From Siphonodentalium dalli (lineage: Eukaryota; Mollusca; Scaphopoda; Gadilida; Siphonodentaliidae): a stretch of DNA of 64,000 nucleotides. The notes under the pieces are model-generated. The model was not told where the DNA came from. It saw nothing but the letters and a program-made list of their open reading frames with translations, and made no database searches. The number at the start of each line of letters is the position of its first letter. The stretch's first letter is position 1. Of this stretch, positions 1 through 11,920 are shown one piece after another. The stretch spans positions 155,607,043-155,671,042 of the forward strand of contig CP136069.1 in NCBI GenBank assembly GCA_032622095.1, written 5' to 3'. Position numbers and translations under genes: made by a program.

Positions 1-487
1 GACAAAAGTACCAGACAAACGTGCCCGTCGAAATCCATCCGGTTTTACCCGATTTGACCTTGAATTGATCATTTTGAAGGTCAAGGTCAGGTCGGGGTCA
101 CGATATGACCCGTCCAAAACAATCAGTGGACAAAAGTAACCCCACGTATAAAATTTCGTCGAAATCCCATCAAAATTGGCGATTTGACCTTGAAATGACC
201 CGATTTCAAGGTCAAGGTCACATCGCACGTGCAAATTAATAGGCCTGTGTCACTCCCCGGCCGAACGTACCCCCACATACCAAGTTTCATCGAAATCCCG
301 TGATATTCGGGCGTTTGACCTTGAAATTACCCGATTAACCCGACAAATTAATAGGCCCATGCCACTTCCTGGCCGAAAATACCCCCACGTACCAAGTTTC
401 ATCGAAATCGGGTCGGCCGTTTTCGAGTCCATCGCGAACACACACACAGACACACACACACACAGATCTTCCAAAATATATAATAGA
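1..487 (+). repeat. Dispersed repeat family B, 3' part
   Basis: This is the downstream part of a dispersed repeat rich in GACCTTGA and TCAAGGTCA blocks. It ends in a (CA)n tract followed by GATCTTCCAAAATATATAAT. The same body and end recur at 47987-48726, where the start of the family is also present. The window begins inside the copy. The short open frame on the minus strand is repeat sequence and has no protein signature. Confidence 0.75.
437..464. repeat. (CA)n microsatellite
   Basis: A short CA run forms part of the conserved tail of repeat family B. The same tail at 48628-48703 has a longer and more interrupted run. Confidence 0.8.
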
Positions 488-783
488 TTGTAAGCATATT
501 TGTTTTGTTATTTATTTAATTGCATTTTTTAGATAATAATTTTTTTTTTTAAACTAATGCCACCAGGGTACCCCGATTCACCACACCAAATTTGGTTGAA
601 ATCGGTCTAGGTTCAGTCGCAGACATCCACAGCAGATCAAGCCATCTCAATCCTTTCTATGATCTTTCTTTCTATACTGAATGGATTATCCTATTCAGAT
701 ATAAAGATATTCATTGGAAGTATCTGCTATTCGTTGAAGGGATGTTAAGGTAATACAATCAGACAGATGATATTTTAATACAG

Positions 784-935
784 GTGCAGATGAGTTTATA
801 TTCATGCATTGCAATTGGTGGGAAATGTTCAAATAATAAGTTCAGTAACACGACCTATGGTTGGGCTTATTATCTGATCATTTCCCAGTTAAGGGAACTC
901 ATTAATGACAGTATAGAAAGGGTTGAAGATGTTGT
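784..935 (+). repeat. Dispersed repeat family E fragment
   Basis: The segment shares phrases such as AAATAATAAGTTCA, TTATTATCTGA, AAGGGAACT and ATAGAAAGGGTTGA with 1795-2015, 34695-34865 and, reversed, 55770-55870. The 86-residue open frame across it has no recognisable domain and is best explained as repeat sequence. Confidence 0.45.
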
Positions 936-1794
936 AACTCTTCCTAACTTTTATGAACACATTCGGAGGTATAAAATTATAATTGTAAGCCAGAGAGACC
1001 AGTCTGCATTAGCTTCTGTCACTATTCTGTTTTATTTTCTATGAATTGGGACAGAAATGAGGCTACTTTAATAACATAACATTATCGATTGGACATTTAT
1101 CTTTTTAAACACCTTTAAGTGAACTATGTGGGCAACAACCAGATGTTTCTCGTGTGTTTTTCGGTAACAATAATTGAAACGCGCATTGAAAATTATTTCC
1201 ATATTCATGTTGTTGTTGTTGTGATTGCTGACAGGAATAGATAGAACATATTTAAGTCTAGATCATGCCGTGAATCTCTACCCTAGCTAGCATTTGAGAT
1301 CATATTCCACAAGTACAAAACCTGGGAACATGTATATGACCGTACGGTGACGAGGCGTCACACCCAAGTGAACAAACCAATCAACACACGGGAAAACTAC
1401 CAGGCATACAAAGCTATGCTTGCAATAAACAAGCCAGAATTAATCCCTTTTCTGGCAATTTATAGCCCGTGGGCTAGAAAGTGATGTGAGAACATATTAG
1501 CAATGTTAGGTTTAACTTCGCTGAGCTTTAAATTAAACTTTAGATCGATACGAATCCATCAGCTATACACACTCGTTAAAATTATTTCGCCAATGGGAAT
1601 ACAAAAATCAGCATATTAAATTCATCTCGATTAAAGAGACCGGATGTCTCTAGATCGCCATGGAGAGTAGAATCGATTGCCGGAAACTAGTTTTCCAATT
1701 CACACTCATACACACTTTACCAATCGCCCACTGATATGAGACCATTATTAAAGATGTATTCCAAGATCCAGAAACATCCAGATATACACGTAAT
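936..1794. other. No gene seen; one small repeat fragment
   Basis: AT-rich sequence without a convincing coding frame or RNA gene. The only recognisable item is the repeat fragment at 1256-1326, listed separately. Confidence 0.5.
1256..1326 (+). repeat. Fragment of the AGATCATGCC terminal-repeat family
   Basis: The stretch from TCTAGATCATGCCGTGAATC through ACAAAACCTGGGAACA matches the terminal repeats at 7404, 62940 and, reversed, 10795. Only one end is present here, so it is a solo or truncated terminus. Confidence 0.6.
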
Positions 1795-2015
1795 AACAAC
1801 ATGCAAAGGTGTTTATTATTAATTTAGCGGGGTGTTCAGGGATAATGAGCAGACGACATGCAGATGAAAAGATAGTAAAAGTGCAGAAAGATTCGTAATC
1901 ATTGGTGAGAAATGTTCTGATGATCAGTTCAACAAACGACTTTTTGAACTTATTATCTGAAAAATTCCCAAGGGAACTACTCGTCAACGCGTATTTAGTA
2001 TAGAAAATGTCAATA
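1795..2015 (+). repeat. Dispersed repeat family E fragment
   Basis: This copy contains GATTCGTAATCATTGGTGAG, a run like AGTTCAACAAACGACTTT, then TTATTATCTGAAAAATTCCC and AAGGGAACTACTCGTCAACG. These blocks recur at 34695-34865 and, reversed, at 55770-55870. No ends could be defined. Confidence 0.5.
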
Positions 2016-3343
2016 TGCAATCTAATTTTACATCATAATTGGTTCTGTTGCCTTGAAATTTAACTGTATGCTTGGCAGAAATCGATACCCTTGTTAAACT
2101 ACATGTACATGTTGTGTCACTCCAAATCACCAACACAATATATAAAACATGTATATGAATTTGTTTGTCAGGCAGCATCACTTCTCCCGTATGTCAAGTC
2201 TTGGCTAAACTATAATTTCTAAATACATCTATAATCTAACAGAGAGGAAAATGTGTTTTCGTTAAAAACATCTCATACATGCAATCGCAATTGTAGCATA
2301 CATTTTATCTGAAGAGTGCATGGTGTTGCGATATTTATAGAGAATGAGCCGAATGGTTCCTTAGAACTTAATCCTCATTCAACGTTTATGACCATGCAGG
2401 CTAGAATATAAAGGGAGGCCAGTCTATCCAACTGGTCACTTAGATCTCAGCTCCCAATATACCACGCGAGGACCGAGCGATGATGGTCGGCTGCCTGGTG
2501 GGTTGCTAATCATCGAAAGGAAATGAGAAATTATTGTTGCTGTTTGAAATCGAACAGTCATTAAACTGATATCCTTTGGTCACTTATATGTGTACAATCT
2601 CCAGAAAGTGGTCTAACAGCGTGCATGATGGAAATGTAGACCATGGATGTCTCGGGTTTCGCCGCGGACAACTGGGTTTCAGTGACAAATATAATGAGTT
2701 CCGCATCGTCCCCATTCACCGCCATATTTGATGACGTCATCATCAAGGCATAACAAGTATTAGGTTAATAAACAGATTGCGTATGTTGTTGTTGTAACTG
2801 GAGGTCTAGAACCTGAACCCATCTTTAAAGGCATCAGTATACTGTTCCAGAAACGATTTTATTCAATTTTGGAGAAAACGTCTGCAGCTTCTGGAATTTG
2901 CAATGTCGGTACGCGTACTGCACGTATGTCTTTGTTTTGTTGACACCGACGACTGACGATATATGAGCATGAGTGGATTTATTGGTTCAGTATGATGTGT
3001 GTATTGCTTCATATTTATGTGTGTATGAACACATTATTATTTCTTATCGAAATGGACATGCTATGATCAGACTGACACAATGAGATGTCTGAAATCACAA
3101 GGGCAGCATAAACCTAGGCATTCATTGGGAGTTTGTTATCAGATTCAGAACATGTAATTTTGCCATATAGGAGTTACAGATTTCCAGCGCTTTCTTAACC
3201 TTCGTGGCTCAATCAAGCATTTCCTGCAGTATTATATATCCAGTCTGAGAATCCCAATTTTGAATACACAGAGGCTCAATATATCCCCTACCGATTTATT
3301 TCGGTTCTGTGATAACATTGCACATATACATATATATCTACTT
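2016..3343. other. No gene seen
   Basis: Both strands have only short open frames without recognisable domains. I see no tandem repeat, tRNA-like promoter box or clear transposon end. The stretch could hold regulatory or old repeat sequence that inspection cannot resolve. Confidence 0.4.
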
Positions 3344-3961
3344 ACTAGCCGATGAGCCCGACGTTGTCCGGGCTATTCAAAAACCAAATTTCAAGTCGAT
3401 AGCTCCACCCCTTTCCGAGATCTGGTCTGCGCGAAGCTGGCGTCGCACGGGCTCGGCGACCCGATAAAATTCGTATCCGGGGCAAGATACATTAACATAG
3501 CAAATTTCAAGTCGATAGCTCCACCCGTTTCCGAGATCTCGTCTGCGCATGCGCGAAGCTGGCGTCGCACGGGCTCGGCGACCCGATAAAATTCGTATCC
3601 GGGGCAAGATACATTCACATAGCAAATTTCAAGTCGATAGCTCCACCCGTTTCCGAGATCTCGTCTGCGCATGCGCGAAGCTGGTGTCGCACGGGCTCGG
3701 CGACCCGATAAAATTCGTATCCGGGGCAAGATACCCTCACATAGCAAATTTCAAGTCGATAGCTCCACCCGTTTCCGAGATCTCGTCTGCGCATGCGCGA
3801 AGCGGGCGCCGCACGGGCTCGCCAATACGACAACGTCCACCGCCTGGTCAAACTACACACACGTACCAAGTTTCGTCCCGATCGGTCGAGAATCGTAGAT
3901 TTGTATAAATGACAGACAGACAAACATACATACAGACAGAGGTCTTCAAAATATATATGAG
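3344..3961 (+). repeat. Dispersed repeat family A, copy 1
   Basis: The copy starts at ACTAGCCGATGAGCCCGACG and ends at GGTCTTCAAAATATATATGA. Near the start is the hairpin GCCCGACGTTGTCCGGGC. The body is made of sub-repeats with a 122-bp period (CAAGTCGATAG blocks near 3391, 3507, 3629 and 3751), each with the palindrome GCGCATGCGC and a conserved CGATAAAATTCGTATCCGGG. The tail holds GACAGACAGACAAACATACA-type repeats. Overlapping open frames on both strands are by-products of the sub-repeats. Confidence 0.85.
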
Positions 3962-4751
3962 ACTAGCCGATGAGCCCGACGTTGTCCGGACTATTCAAAA
4001 ACCAACTTTCAAGTCGATAGCTCTACCCAACCCGATGTTGTCCGGGCTATTAAAAAAACAAATTTCAAGTCGATAGCTCTAACCGTTTCCGAGATCTGGT
4101 CTGCGCATGCGCGAAGCTGGCGTCACACGGGCTCGGCGACCCGATAAAATTCGTATCCGGGGCAAGATACATTCACATACCAAATTTCAAGTCGATAGCT
4201 CCACCCGTTTCCGAGATCTCGTCTGCGCATGCGCGAAGCTGGCGTCGCAGGGCTCGGCGACCCGATAAAATTCGTATCCGGGGCAAGATACATTCACATA
4301 GCAAATTTCAAGTCGATAGCTCCACCCGTTTCCGAGATCTCGTTGTCCGGGCTATTCGACCCGATAAAATTCGTATCCGGGGCAAGATACATTCACATAC
4401 CAAATTTCAAGTCGATAGCTCCACCCGTTTCCGAGATCTCGTCTGCGCATGCGCGAAGCTGGAGTCGCACGGGCTCGGCGACCCGATACAATTTGTACCC
4501 GGCGCAAGATACATTCACATAGCAAATTTCAAGTCGATAGCTCCACCCGTTCCCGAGATCTCGTCTGCGCATGCGCGAAGCGGACGCCGCACGGGCTCGC
4601 CAATACGACAACGTTCACCGCCTGATCAAACTACACACACGTACCAAGTTTCGTCCCGATCGGTCGAGAATCGTAGATTTGTATTAATGACAAACAAACA
4701 AACAAACAAACAAACATACATACAGACAGAGGTCTTCAAAATATATATGAG
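3962..4751 (+). repeat. Dispersed repeat family A, copy 2
   Basis: It joins copy 1 directly: the AT-rich end of one is followed by ACTAGCC of the next. Its internal 122-bp units vary in number, and the ACTAGCC-side leader (CCCGACGTTGTCCGG) is partly duplicated near 4029 and 4342, which points to unequal exchange or slippage. A (CAAA)n run lies in the tail at about 4690-4715. Confidence 0.85.
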
Positions 4752-5434
4752 ACTAGCCGATGAGCCCGACGTTGTCCGGGCTATTCAAAAACCAAATTTC
4801 AAGTCGATAGCTCTACCCAGCGCTACTCAAAAACCAAATTTCAAGTCGATGGCTCTACCCGTTTCCTAGATCTGGTCTGCGCATGCGCGAAGCTGGCGTC
4901 GCACGGGCTCGGCGACCCAATAAAATTTGTATCCGGGGCAAGTTACATTCACATAGCAAATTTCAAGTCGATAGCTCCACCCGTTTCCGAGATCTCGTCT
5001 GCGCATGCGCGAACCTGGCGTCGCACGGGCTCGGCGACCCGATAAAATTCGTATCCGGGGAAAGATACATTCACATACCAAATTTCAAGTCGATAGCTCC
5101 ACCCGTTGCCGAGATCTCGTCTGCGCATGCGCGAAGCTGGCGTCGCACGGGCTCGGCGACCCGATAAAATTCGCATCCGGGGCAAGATACATTCACATAC
5201 CAAATATCAAGTCGATAGCTCCACCCGTTTCCGAGATCTCGTCTGCGCATGCGCGAAGCGGGCGCCGCACGGGCTCGCCAATACGACAACGTTCACCGCC
5301 TGGTCAAACTACACACACGTACCAAGTTTCGTCCCGATCGGTCGAGAATCGTAGATTTGTATAAATGACAGACAGACAAACAGACAAACAAACAAACATA
5401 CATACAGACAGAGGTCTTCAAAATATATATGAGA
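4752..5434 (+). repeat. Dispersed repeat family A, copy 3
   Basis: Third head-to-tail copy, with the same leader, 122-bp units and tail. Just after the leader a short block around CAAATTTCAAGTCGAT is repeated. The copy ends near AAAATATATATGAGATATC. Confidence 0.85.
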
Positions 5435-6215
5435 TATCATGTATGTATTAAAATGTATATATATGCACACACTTTAAAACCACAAAACAGGAAGTAAAAC
5501 ACGTTGTAGGGAGGGGTCCCATATTTATTGTGTACAATATATCGTATAGAAAGTATTGTAAATATGTTATGCAAGTTTATATAGACATTAATTTGTGTGT
5601 TTTGCAATCAAGCAATCAAGCAATACCACAACATGCAATTACACAATGCCCCAACGATTAACAAACTCAGCAGTCGATCACGGATTCAAACAAAGATCAT
5701 CGGTCGTTAATCATCACCCGCAGTAATGAGAAATCATGAACGCAATTTAAAATCAAATCTAAATTTAATCGATAATGCCGATTGATCAAGCATGGCTGTT
5801 TGAAGTAGATTCATTCATATAAGCAGACCCGTAATCTTGATGCCTATAGTTCCAGGACGAGACCAGGGTTTCGCGGGGCAGACTCTGACGTTTCGTGATT
5901 GAGTGTTCAATTTAACACGTTCTCGGAAAATCTCGTGATAAATGGATGGATTTGTTTGAGGGACAGCTTTAAAAATTAGTTTCGCAGTGTGAAAAACGAA
6001 CTACCGGAATTCATGTTCAAAATTAATTAGATGTTGCCATGGATACCGAAACAATTATTTTTTTTCAACATGCCTTCCGATGTCGTTGACCTCGACATGA
6101 TTTGGTCTCCAGCCGAGATAGTTTCCTTCATACCTGACGCTCTTAAAGATGTATTCATGGTTCCAAACCAATGTACACTAAATCCGGCCATGTATGGGAC
6201 CATCTGCTTTTATAC
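5435..6215. other. No confident gene; one 62-residue open frame
   Basis: The stretch is not part of a repeat I can recognise. An open frame at 6031-6219 encodes 62 residues ending NPAMYGTICFYT. An NPxxY-like motif after a hydrophobic stretch resembles transmembrane helix 7 of rhodopsin-like receptors, but there is no splice acceptor upstream and the match is too short to call. Its stop codon overlaps the TTAA target of the next element. Confidence 0.3.
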
Positions 6216-6219
6216 TTAA

Positions 6220-6592
6220 CCCTTTACCCAACAAAACGGCAAAAACCGGCCAAATAAAGCTTCAACAGCCTAAAATATCTTCAGTCTGTCTCAATAAAAC
6301 CATACAAATATGGATATCATTGGAACCGGCTCCTTGACTACATTGTGATAGTTACAGTTATGCCCTGTGCCAATGCATTCTCTTATATATGCGAGTCGAC
6401 CATAGGTCGCCTCGCATATATAAGAGAATGCATTGGCCTAAAAAACATCTTTTTTAACACTTTTTACAATTTTTTCTTACATTCTTTAACAATTTTATAA
6501 TTTTTAATGTGTTAAGCCAATGCATTCTCTTATATATGCGAGCCGACCATAAGAGAATGCATTGGCACAGGGCCCTTCTGTTGGGTAAAGGG
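6220..6592. mobile_element. piggyBac-type MITE, family T1, copy 1
   Basis: The element is flanked by TTAA on both sides (6216-6219 and 6593-6596). Its inverted ends are CCCTTTACCCAACA and TGTTGGGTAAAGGG. TTAA targets with CCC-type ends are typical of the piggyBac superfamily. It encodes nothing. Inside are two copies of a long palindromic module starting GCCAATGCATTCTC: the first is complete (6369-6437), the second (from about 6514) has lost most of one arm. Copies at 17969 and 38048 are nearly identical. Confidence 0.85.
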
Positions 6593-6596
6593 TTAA

Positions 6597-7403
6597 CAGA
6601 ATATATGCAACAAATGAATGAATTTTTGCCATGGGTTAGTGCAAAATACACTCATGTGCTCTATAAACGATGCAAACAACATGGTATAGTTATAATGAAA
6701 ATGAGTTTACGAATAGTCATTTTATTTGTTCATGCGTGTTTTGACGAAAGTGTGTAAAACAATTAGTGGCAAGAAGTAGATATACCGACCAGAGCATTCT
6801 GATCCATTCAATTATAGTGGGATGCAAATATAGTTTCCGAATTGAAACTTTTGTCTATAGTGGTGCAGTTTGAAATTATAAATTTTCTATGCATTTTTCT
6901 TTCCATCTCGTTCCGATATTTTAGATGGACACAACAAATATTTTATAACCTTCAATAATACAAATATATGCTTGGGTATCTAGGTTTTAAACATTGTTTT
7001 CAACAATAAGTTGTAACTATAAGTCTGGAAATCTGTATATATTTTTAATAACGATAAGTTTCCATTTTGTTCCATATCTCCATCGCGGCGCACAAAGAAC
7101 TTGACACACGTCGCCTGCTCATTTCGCGAGATTCCCGCCTGAGGGGGCCATCCGTGATTGTCGATTATCGGACTTTCTGGGCAATAAAACACACAGCGGA
7201 ACTTTATTTTTCTGACAACAGCGTAATGGAGATGACAATGAATCTGAGATGGCCTCGGGAATCACGGATAACTGGGACACTTCTTACTGAGGGTCCACGG
7301 TGCCGCGTGGTCAGCGATACGGTATAATTGTCTCGATATTGCATTCCTATATATCCATGAATTTCCACCCATGTATGGTCATATGAGCGTGGTGACAGGG
7401 GCG
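6597..7403. other. No gene seen
   Basis: Only short open frames in several overlapping registers, none with a recognisable domain. No repeats shared with the rest of the window were noticed. Confidence 0.4.
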
Positions 7404-7743
7404 GCTTTGATCTAGATTATGCCATGAATCTCTATTATGTCTAACGCCCGTATAGAGATCTTAATCCACAAGTACAAAACCTGGGAACTTTTTGAAGTTT
7501 TGACAGGGAACCTTATAAAGTCGAAATAATAACGCGGAGAATATATTTCTTAGTTATTATCTGTTTCTTAAAGACCAGCTGAATAATACAATTAATTTAG
7601 CTCCAAACATATCTAAATATGTCTTAACTCATGCTAAATAAGGTTTATAACATGTATCCTTTCCATTTTGTTCACATTTTTACAAAAAAGTACTATTTCC
7701 AGACATTTGAATAAAACGGCTTCTTTGTTTACAATAGTCATTT

Positions 7744-8091
7744 TTGAATCGGGTGTTTCCGTCGCGACTCGGAAATGACGTCACCGAGGGTACACAGACG
7801 GGAGAAATTTTATGCGCCGTTTTTAAAATCACGTATTTTAAAATCGTCTTTTTATTTTTTTTTATTTTTTTGAAGAATAAAACGTATTCGTCGCTGCATG
7901 GCTGCAAACTAGCCATAAATGTTCAAGTGGCACAAGAATTAATGCAGCCATTCAACAACAGTGGACGGCGTTTGTCCACAACCAGAGTTTGGAATGGACT
8001 GTCACAATACAGCTGCTTGTGTTCCAAGCACTTTGAAGAAGGATCTTTCACAAATATTGTGAAATGCAAGCTGGGACATACAAAAGTGTGA
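7744..8091 (+). pseudogene. THAP zinc-finger remnant
   Basis: The 115-residue frame carries, at residues 83-102, a tryptophan followed by a run with CSKHF near residues 93-97 and a downstream phenylalanine. This matches the C-terminal half of a THAP domain, in which the last metal ligands appear as a CxxH pair in a CSxHF context. The expected N-terminal CxxC and the FxRFP stretch are not convincingly present in this frame, although FPSR at residues 5-8 may be a relic. The frame stops soon after the motif. It is probably a dead transposase piece rather than a host gene. The minus-strand frames here are shadows. Confidence 0.4.
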
Positions 8092-8166
8092 TTCACATTG
8101 TCAAACAAAATGTTATCTACGTGAATACCGGTACCAATAAACACCCATGCACTCACGGTCCTTGTG

Positions 8167-8189
8167 GTGGGGGTGGGGGGGGGGGGGGG
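8167..8189 (+). repeat. G-rich homopolymer tract
   Basis: A nearly uninterrupted run of about 20 guanines follows GTGGTGGGGG. It could form G-quadruplex structures. Comparable G or C runs lie near 9787, 16567, 20084, 28131, 28411 and 54766. Confidence 0.8.
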
Positions 8190-10374
8190 TATCAGTATAG
8201 TCTAGTAGACCTACGGCTACGTCGTAGTACATGGATCATAGTTCATACATGAGGATTTACTTTCGGCGATGTGTAAATCGTGACTTGTTCTACTCAAGCG
8301 TGAATACATAAATCGGCACCTTGACAATACAAAATGTCAGCTATGTATGACAATATGCAAAATTAAGCATGATTTACAAGGCTACCAATCAACAATCAGT
8401 GTAATATAAGTGACTGTTCTACGTTAATTCTAGTCTAACATGACGTAAACATCGATTAGAACCTGAACTTGAAATGTAATGATTCAATGAAAATCATTAG
8501 TAAGTCTACTCACCAGATTGAATGTTTCGAATAATTAAAATCCAATACGAATCACCAATGTATTAATCCATTTGTGAAAGCATATAAATGAAATCAGACG
8601 AAAAGGTACTGCACTGCATCCACCGTGATTCCACGTGTTACGAGCTGTGTCGATCATGTCAGTTTGTCACGAATTTTCGCCAATATTTCCACCAACAAAA
8701 CATAAATTCCTTGTATTCCAATCGAATTGTTCAGAGAAATTCTTGACGGTACTTCGAATTATATACATGGCTACGAATTTATATGACTACATCAGTCATT
8801 AAGCAGTAACCGAGCATTAACAAACTGGTATTTGAACTATAAACACAAACAAATATTATGCAGGTGATGTGACCTATACATCTGACCTTACCTCGACGTC
8901 ATACACGTGCGTGTGCATATCCATACTCGACAATAATTTGTCTAAAGTTGACTATGAAACACCTACTATCGTAGAAGATAGATCAATTATGGAATTATGT
9001 TACCTTTTAACATGCCTTCAGTCCACTGCATGTATGGGTATTATTTTTAAAATAAGAACAGCAATCGCGAGGGACTATTTTGTTTTTGCGAACGTAGCTT
9101 GCGTAAAATATCGTTCGATTTGTGATCAAAGCGCAGTACCGTAGGCCTCGTAAGTACTACGTTCGTCATATGCACAGGAACGCCCACATTTCCACCGAGT
9201 GTGGTAGATATATAGGCCCTAGATAGTTGGTCCGTGTGGAGATTGTGCGTTACTGGTCTTGATTCATTTGAAACAATAAATTGAATAAACATAATACATA
9301 CTGAAAATAATATAAATACGTACGCCTTTTGCGGTTTTTGTTTTGTTGACAGATTGTCAAAAAATGTGTTTTATATGATAATCTAAAGGCCATGCATGAT
9401 ACTGCATTTAGACTTCAGGTCAGTATCGGTACGTAGACAGCAGTTTGGAAATTCTTCATAGTATAAAATGTTTGATGTTTCACACTTATACCTATACCAT
9501 TAGTGACAAGACATTCTCAATGAGAACTTGGGTGTCTATATAAAGCCAGTTGAAAAATTTAAACATAAAGAGCATTTAATTGGAGGATTATAGGGTCTAC
9601 TAGTAATGGAATATATAGGTCAAGCTTTGGCGGATTTCTGCTCACTATGTTCATGACTGACTAGATGAAATAATTACATACCAACAAATCTAATACCCAG
9701 TATCGTGAATATCAAGTTAAAACATAATTGTTTATTTAATCATGGAGCGACCTACTTGTGATATGCAGTTTCTGCATAAATGGTGAAAGGATGTGCCCCC
9801 CCCCCCCCCACCCGCAGTTAACTGCTTGACGTACACAACATAAGTTGAAAATTATACACCACATACAGCCATGATACAGGCTGAACTGTCTAACTGTTTG
9901 AATTTCAATTCAGTTATTGTTGAGGATTGGGAAATGTGTTGACGTTTAGACCAACGTACAGCAGCCTATCTTTCTACTTTTGGTCCGAAAGAGATTGAAC
10001 CGGTGCAAATGCATGCGATGATTTATTGTCGGATCGTCGGTCACCGGTCTCTCGCCGATATGTGGAGGATCATTGTCATCAGGCTCGAATGCAGCAAGAT
10101 CAAAATCATCTTTACAACGTTAGCGCTGACCTGCCATCGCCATTATAGCCGCACGTTGCCAATGACGCAAAGCAGAACTGTGCATTTGTGTTCCCTCCGT
10201 GACGTCATGTCACGTGCTCCTCCAGTAGCCATGTGCGCGCAGTGCAAAATGAAAACAAATCTTCGGCGACTGTTTCGTTCCCAAGATATAAAAAATAATT
10301 GCAGGATATTTTGACGGGATTTTTTGCGGATTTGTGTTAAGGGGACTTAGATACACACGGGATGATATATCAAT
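8190..10374. other. Interior of the candidate element; no recognisable gene
   Basis: Open frames of up to about 90 residues occur (for example 8869-9144) but none shows a transposase catalytic motif or known domain. A poly-C run lies at about 9787-9801. The region near 10420-10560 resembles internal sequence of the MITE at 18628-19136 (GTGAAGTCTCAACTCGAAAT, GATATCGG). Confidence 0.4.
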
Positions 10375-10859
10375 ACTCAAATTAGGTTACAGTTCAGCTG
10401 GACTTTAATAATGTACTTCACTGTATAGGTGAAGTCTCAACTCGAAATTTCACGATGTAAGTGACTTTGTGAGCGATTTTGCTTTGCGTTTTTTACAATT
10501 ATGGAATTTTTCCTGTGTAATTAATTGAATGTTTATTGCGATATCGGTTCTCAAAAGTCACAGAAAAGCATGCAATTTCGAGTTGGGACCTTCACATATG
10601 GTGAAGTACACTATTAAGGAACACATAATTATTGAGAAATATATTCCCCGCGTTTTATTTCGACTTTATAAGGTTCCCTGTCAATCTTCAAAAAGTTTCG
10701 AGGTTTTGAATCAACCGTTTTGTACTGGTGGAATTAATATGATCTCTACGGGCGTTAACCAAAGTAGAGATTCATGGCATGATCTAGCTTTGATCAAAAT
10801 TGTGTGGGAAATTTCAAGCCTGACGCGTGCAACGTCAGTTGGAAAATGTCAAAAGTAGG

Positions 10860-11148
10860 TTGAAATGTTTCTGACAGTCTGCAAGGTTTTCCAACCAATA
10901 TTTCGTCTAATATTTCGACTGAAATTGCTATCAGTTACATAGACAAATTCAACATTATTGGTATGTCTGGTTGGAAATTTCAAACAGTTAGAAAACCAGA
11001 AAATTCCAACCCAAGGTATGGGATGTAAATTAAATTTACTCTGACTTGGGAATTTAGATCTGAATCATGAGGGTTCATTTGGAAATTATAAGTTGGACCC
11101 ACCCCCACAACGGAGACCCTCTAACCACGTCCATGTGCATATAAATCG
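10860..11148 (+). mobile_element. hAT-like family H, 3' fragment
   Basis: The fragment ends in ACGGAGACCCTCTAACCACG, the same right end seen in the complete copy at 55875-56986. Upstream phrases (TTGGAAATTT and similar) match the family body. The left end is missing and no target duplication could be identified. Confidence 0.5.
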
Positions 11149-11545
11149 TTATTTATTGTGAACATGGGTGTGACTGGTCGTGCGTGGGCGTTTCGTTGGG
11201 GACGTTAATCTCTATACATGCACATTTAATTTTCACTGATCCCCACAACATTGCCAATAAACTTAATGTGAACAGATAAGAAATCTTTTTGGTTTGGGTT
11301 TTCATAACTGGTAATTAATTAAACAATGACACTTAATTGCCACATTAATACTGACCCATACACATCCGGTTAACCTGTAACTTGTAAAAGGCTATTTCAA
11401 CTGTTTCAACAAAATAGACAAACGTGGTGCATTCTCTGAAATATTAGATAGTTATATATAAATTGACCAGTCAACGCTCCTCTTTACTTAGGGTTTCACG
11501 ACGGGTGAGTGTGGGGGTGGCTCACTCATATTTCATCAGGGTTAA

Positions 11546-11800
11546 CCCTTTCATGACTGGAGCTTCCTGAATTTTGCGAAAACCATGTGCTAATGCATTC
11601 TCTTATATATGCGAATCTCCCCCATAGGGCACCTCGCATATATAAGAGAATAATTGGCCTAACAGTATTTACCTCCACATTGTAAGCCAGTGCATTCTCT
11701 CATATATACGATGATCCCTATGGGAGACTCGCCTATATAACATAATACACTGGCACATGATCTTTAATGCTACATCAGCGCAGCTCCCGCCATGGAAGGG
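11546..11800. mobile_element. piggyBac-type MITE, family T2
   Basis: It begins after TTAA (11542-11545) with CCCTTTCATGACTGGAGC and ends AGCTCCCGCCATGGAAGGG, a good inverted repeat. The right TTAA has decayed to TTCA. It contains two diverged versions of the GCATTCTCTTATATATGCGA palindromic module, as in family T1, although the terminal repeats differ. Confidence 0.7.
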
Positions 11801-11920
11801 TTCATTGGTAACTTACTTCACTGCACGTAGAACCACAGATTCCCATAAAATAACTGACAAACGTGTCGAGATACACGATTCGAGTTCTGTGTCCTGTACG
11901 TGTATATCACATTCGCGCTC

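Larger units (their letters stand above)
7404..10795. mobile_element. Candidate degraded DNA transposon with long inverted repeats and a THAP remnant
   Basis: The left end (GATCTAGATTATGCCATGAA, on to about 7570) is matched in inverted orientation by the right end (about 10622 to 10795, ending TTCATGGCATGATCTAGC). The shared inverted sequence is roughly 150 bp and includes CTAACGCCCGTA, ACAAAACC and GACAGGGAACCTTATAAAGT. Between them lies a THAP-like coding remnant. THAP domains occur in P-element and Kolobok-type transposases. No target duplication was found, and non-autonomous relatives (62940-63319, 18628-19136) show that these ends also occur alone, so the two ends could belong to separate insertions. 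Confidence 0.4.

Noticed and set aside
3377-5364. Many overlapping 70-120 residue frames with RRARATPASRMRRRD-type text
   Set aside because: All are translations of the 122-bp sub-repeat of family A, open on both strands at once.
6031-6219. GPCR helix 7-like NPAMY ending
   Set aside because: Single short motif, no splice acceptor upstream, and the spacing does not match opsins or other receptors.
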